DNA of 24,325 nucleotides, taken from CAYVQE01 sp964633205 (GTDB lineage: Bacteria > Myxococcota > B64-G9). Under the pieces are notes generated by a model, which had not been told where the DNA came from, searched no databases, and saw only the letters and a list, made by a program, of their open reading frames with translations. Numbering within the stretch: position 1 is the stretch's first letter; every line of letters starts with the position of its first letter. The stretch spans positions 1-24,325 of the forward strand of contig CAZWFN010000095.1 of the NCBI GenBank assembly GCA_964633205.1, written 5' to 3'. Both the position numbers and the translations under genes were made by a program. Shown here piece after piece: positions 22,155-24,325 of the stretch.

Positions 22155-22541
22155 GTGCAACGCAAGATGTTCAAATCCAAGATCCACCGGGCCACCGTGA
22201 CCGAAGCCAACCTCGACTACGAGGGCTCGGTGACCGTGGACTCGGACCTGTTGGACGCGGCCGATATCCTGCCCGGCGAGGAGGTCCACGTCTGGGACGT
22301 GACCAACGGCGCCCGGCTGGTCACCTACACCCTGCCCGGGCCCCGCGGGTCGGGCTGCGTCTGCATCAACGGCGCCGCGGCCCACCTGGTGGCGCCCGGC
22401 GACAAGGTCATCCTGGCCACCTTCGCCCGCATGGACGAGATCGAGGCCCGCAACCACGAACCGCGGGTGGTGCTGGTCGACGCCCACAACCGGCTGCGCC
22501 ACGACGGCCACCGCGAGCAGCCTTTCCGCGCCTGCGAGTAG
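22155..22541 (+). CDS. panD: Aspartate 1-decarboxylase (proenzyme)
   Basis: This 128-residue cytoplasmic pyruvoyl enzyme converts L-aspartate to beta-alanine for pantothenate and coenzyme A synthesis. With the GTG start at 22155 the self-cleavage site Y-E-G-S falls at Gly24-Ser25, exactly as in E. coli PanD, so Ser25 would become the pyruvoyl group. Lys9, Arg54 and Tyr58 (V-T-N-G-A-R-L-V-T-Y) and N-G-A-A-A-H are also present. GGAGG four bases before GTG supports this start over the ATG at 22167. No other pantothenate gene is nearby. The zymogen looks intact and is the standard length. Confidence 0.95.
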   Translation: MQRKMFKSKIHRATVTEANLDYEGSVTVDSDLLDAADILPGEEVHVWDVTNGARLVTYTLPGPRGSGCVCINGAAAHLVAPGDKVILATFARMDEIEARNHEPRVVLVDAHNRLRHDGHREQPFRACE

Positions 22542-22601
22542 TCCGCGCCCGCCGGCCGCGCTTGGCCCGGCGCCAGAAACTTTCCGCGTTCTCCAGCCCG
22601 T

Positions 22602-22607
22602 GATAAT
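22602..22607 (+). promoter_or_regulatory. Possible -10 box before the MacA-like gene
   Basis: GATAAT, five of six consensus bases, lies in the 141-base gap (22542-22682) between panD and the adaptor gene, in a locally AT-richer patch. No good -35 box is found at 16-18 bases, so support is weak. Confidence 0.25.
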
Positions 22608-22682
22608 GTCGCAGCGGTTGTCCGACCCCATGACCGGGGGCGGCTCCTCGGGTCGAGCACTCCGGTTCGCTGAAGGGTGAGC

Positions 22683-23852
22683 ATGTCCCGCGAGCAGTCA
22701 CGCGCCGCCCTATGGTTTCGCCGCAGCATCCAGCTGATCCTGCTGCTGACCGTGATCGGCCTTCTGATCGGGCTGTGGCCGAAGCGCTCGCTCGAGGTGC
22801 GCGCCGTGCCGGTGACCCGGGGGGCGGTCGAGTCCATCGTGCCCTCGATTCAGGCCGGGCGGGTCAAGGCCGAGCGCCGGGTGACGCTGCGGGCGATCAG
22901 CGGCGGACCGATCCGCGCGCTGCAAGTCGAGCGCGGCCAACGGGTCGACCGCGGCGCCCGGCTGCTCGAGCTCGACAGCTTTGGGCTGGCCGCCCGGCTG
23001 CGGCTGGCGCGGGCCAACCTGGAGGCCGGCCGCAGCGCCCTGCGCACCGCCCGGCTGCGGCGCGACACGGCTCTGTCGACCCTGGAGCGCAACCAGAAGA
23101 TGGCCGACCGCGGTGCCCTGTCGCCGGGCGCGCTGGAGCGCTTCCAGGCCGAGCACGCCCTGGCCAAAGAGGCGGTGGCGGCCGCCGAGGCCAACGTGGC
23201 TCAACTACAGGCCTCGGTCGAGTTGGCCCACAAAGCGCTCGAGGACGCGCGCATCCGGGCGCCGTTCGACGGCCTGGTGACCCAGGTGCACGTCGAGCTG
23301 GGCGAGGTGATCTCGCCGGCCAATCCCCTGTTGGAGCTGGTCGACGACAGCCGCCTGACGGTGGCGGCGCCGGTGGACGAGGCCGATATCGGAAAGCTGA
23401 ACACCGGCATGCCGGTGCGCATCGAGGCCGATGCCTACCGGGGCCGGACTTTCAGCGGCGAACTGGCCTACATCTCGCCGGTGGTGCTCGAGGACGTGCG
23501 CCAGAACCGCTCGCTGCAGGTCGAGGTGGGCCTCGACGGCGCGGCGGCGCAGTTCAAGGTGGGCATGTCGGCCGACATCGAGATCGTCACCGAGCGCCGC
23601 CAAGACGTGCTGTGGGTGCCCACCGCAGCGGTCATGCGCCGCGCCGATCGACGCCAGGTCTACGTGCTCGACGGCGATCGAGCGCAGCTGCGCGACATCC
23701 AGTGCGGCCTGACCAACTGGGACCGCACCGAGGTGCGCGAAGGGCTGCGCGAAGGCGAGCGGGTCATCGTCTCGCTGGAGGTGGACGGCCTGGGCGACGG
23801 GGTGCGGGTGCATCCGGCCGGCTCGGCCACCTCCGGCCGCGCGGTATACTGA
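22683..23852 (+). CDS. HlyD/MacA-family periplasmic adaptor protein
   Basis: This 389-residue membrane-fusion protein has an N-terminal membrane anchor (about 15-33). A split lipoyl domain follows (residues about 60-98 and 190-215, the latter with A-R-I-R-A-P-F-D-G-L-V). A long alpha-helical hairpin lies between (about 100-188, rich in Ala, Leu, Arg, Glu), with beta-barrel and membrane-proximal domains after it. These adaptors join an inner-membrane transporter to the outer membrane or to a periplasmic partner. The ATG at 22683 follows GAAGGGTGA; a GTG two codons earlier is in frame but less well placed. The next gene is a MacB/LolD-like ATPase 14 bases downstream, so this is a MacA-type tripartite exporter module. 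Confidence 0.92.
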   Translation: MSREQSRAALWFRRSIQLILLLTVIGLLIGLWPKRSLEVRAVPVTRGAVESIVPSIQAGRVKAERRVTLRAISGGPIRALQVERGQRVDRGARLLELDSFGLAARLRLARANLEAGRSALRTARLRRDTALSTLERNQKMADRGALSPGALERFQAEHALAKEAVAAAEANVAQLQASVELAHKALEDARIRAPFDGLVTQVHVELGEVISPANPLLELVDDSRLTVAAPVDEADIGKLNTGMPVRIEADAYRGRTFSGELAYISPVVLEDVRQNRSLQVEVGLDGAAAQFKVGMSADIEIVTERRQDVLWVPTAAVMRRADRRQVYVLDGDRAQLRDIQCGLTNWDRTEVREGLREGERVIVSLEVDGLGDGVRVHPAGSATSGRAVY

Positions 23853-23866
23853 GCTGGGGACCGCAC

Positions 23867-24325
23867 ATGATCGAGATCCGCGAGGTCACCAAGGTCTACC
23901 GTATGGGCACCAACGAGGTCCACGCGCTGCGCGGCGTGGACCTGGACGTGGCCGCGGGCGCCTACCTGGCCGTCGCGGGGCCCTCGGGCTCGGGCAAGTC
24001 GACCCTGATGAACGTGATCGGCTGCCTGGACACGCCCACCGCCGGTATCTATCGCCTGAGCGGCGAGCTGGTCTCCAACATGCGCGACGATGCCCTGGCC
24101 GCGGTGCGCAACCGCCAGATCGGCTTCGTCTTCCAGACCTTCAACCTGCTGCCGCGCCAGTCGGCGCTGGACAACGTGGCCCTGCCCCTGCTCTACGCCG
24201 GCCTCGGCCGGCGCGAGCGGCGGCTGCGCGCCCAGGAGGCGCTGGCCCGGGTGGACCTGGCCGACCGCGCCCACCACAAGCCGTCGGAGCTGTCCGGCGG
24301 CCAGCGCCAGCGGGTGGCCATCGCC
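23867..24325 (+). CDS. MacB/LolD-like ABC transporter ATPase (partial)
   Basis: The first 153 residues are present; the gene is cut by the window end. Motifs: Walker A G-P-S-G-S-G-K-S-T (38-46), a Q-loop with Gln90 in F-V-F-Q-T-F-N-L-L-P, and the ABC signature L-S-G-G-Q (142-146). The pattern L-M-N-V-I-G-C-L-D-T-P-T-A-G is typical of the MacB/LolD/FtsE-like export ATPases. The ATG at 23867 has GGGGA about six bases upstream. It couples with the adaptor gene upstream, and a MacB-type permease domain or gene is expected beyond the edge. The cargo is unknown. Confidence 0.93.
   Translation, partial: MIEIREVTKVYRMGTNEVHALRGVDLDVAAGAYLAVAGPSGSGKSTLMNVIGCLDTPTAGIYRLSGELVSNMRDDALAAVRNRQIGFVFQTFNLLPRQSALDNVALPLLYAGLGRRERRLRAQEALARVDLADRAHHKPSELSGGQRQRVAIA

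Overview
This is a high-GC window (roughly two-thirds G+C by eye) from a diderm bacterium. The outer-membrane beta-barrel, ExbB/ExbD pair, LolA-like protein and several lipoproteins support that. The lineage could be deltaproteobacterial (Myxococcota or Bradymonadota-like) or another high-GC Gram-negative, but no rRNA or marker gene settles it. Genes are densely packed and mostly lie on the minus strand.

Layout. Positions 1-137 hold the end of an unidentified plus-strand gene, converging on an AbgT-family transporter (1710-169, minus). Next come a plus-strand higB-higA toxin-antitoxin pair (1884-2482) with a very clear promoter, and an archaeo-eukaryotic release-factor-1-like protein (2589-3692). 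A long minus-strand series follows, read here from right to left. It starts with a CBM9-like lipoprotein (from about 20342), then feoB, a DtxR-type regulator with a FeoA-like tail, and a TlpA-like lipoprotein without its redox cysteines. ExbB, ExbD and an FtsB-like protein follow, then a GAF/GGDEF diguanylate cyclase, a PIN-PhoH ATPase, acylphosphatase and an S41 protease. The series ends with a four-gene envelope cluster: LolA-like protein, DUF1302-like outer-membrane protein, RND exporter and small lipoprotein. At the right end, plus-strand panD is followed by a MacA-like adaptor and the start of a MacB/LolD-like ATPase that runs off the window.

The most unusual object is a block of about 1.03 kb at 20374-21400 without a credible protein. 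On the minus strand it looks like a complete transcription unit for a large structured RNA. It has an A-tract plus TTGACT-16-TATGCT promoter, a 13-bp perfect inverted repeat that can close the whole molecule, a U-run directly after the closing stem, and a series of related GGG(G)-loop-CCC(C) hairpins with purine-rich flanks, alternating with other GC hairpins. I cannot assign it to a known RNA class from sequence alone. It is the best candidate here for an undescribed system.

Functional links that can be inferred are ferrous iron uptake with its likely iron-responsive repressor (overlapping feoB and dtxR-like genes), an envelope lipid or lipoprotein transport module (LolA-like, barrel, RND), and a cell-envelope energy/division/c-di-GMP series (exbB, exbD, ftsB-like, GGDEF) that may share the promoter at 16184-16211.
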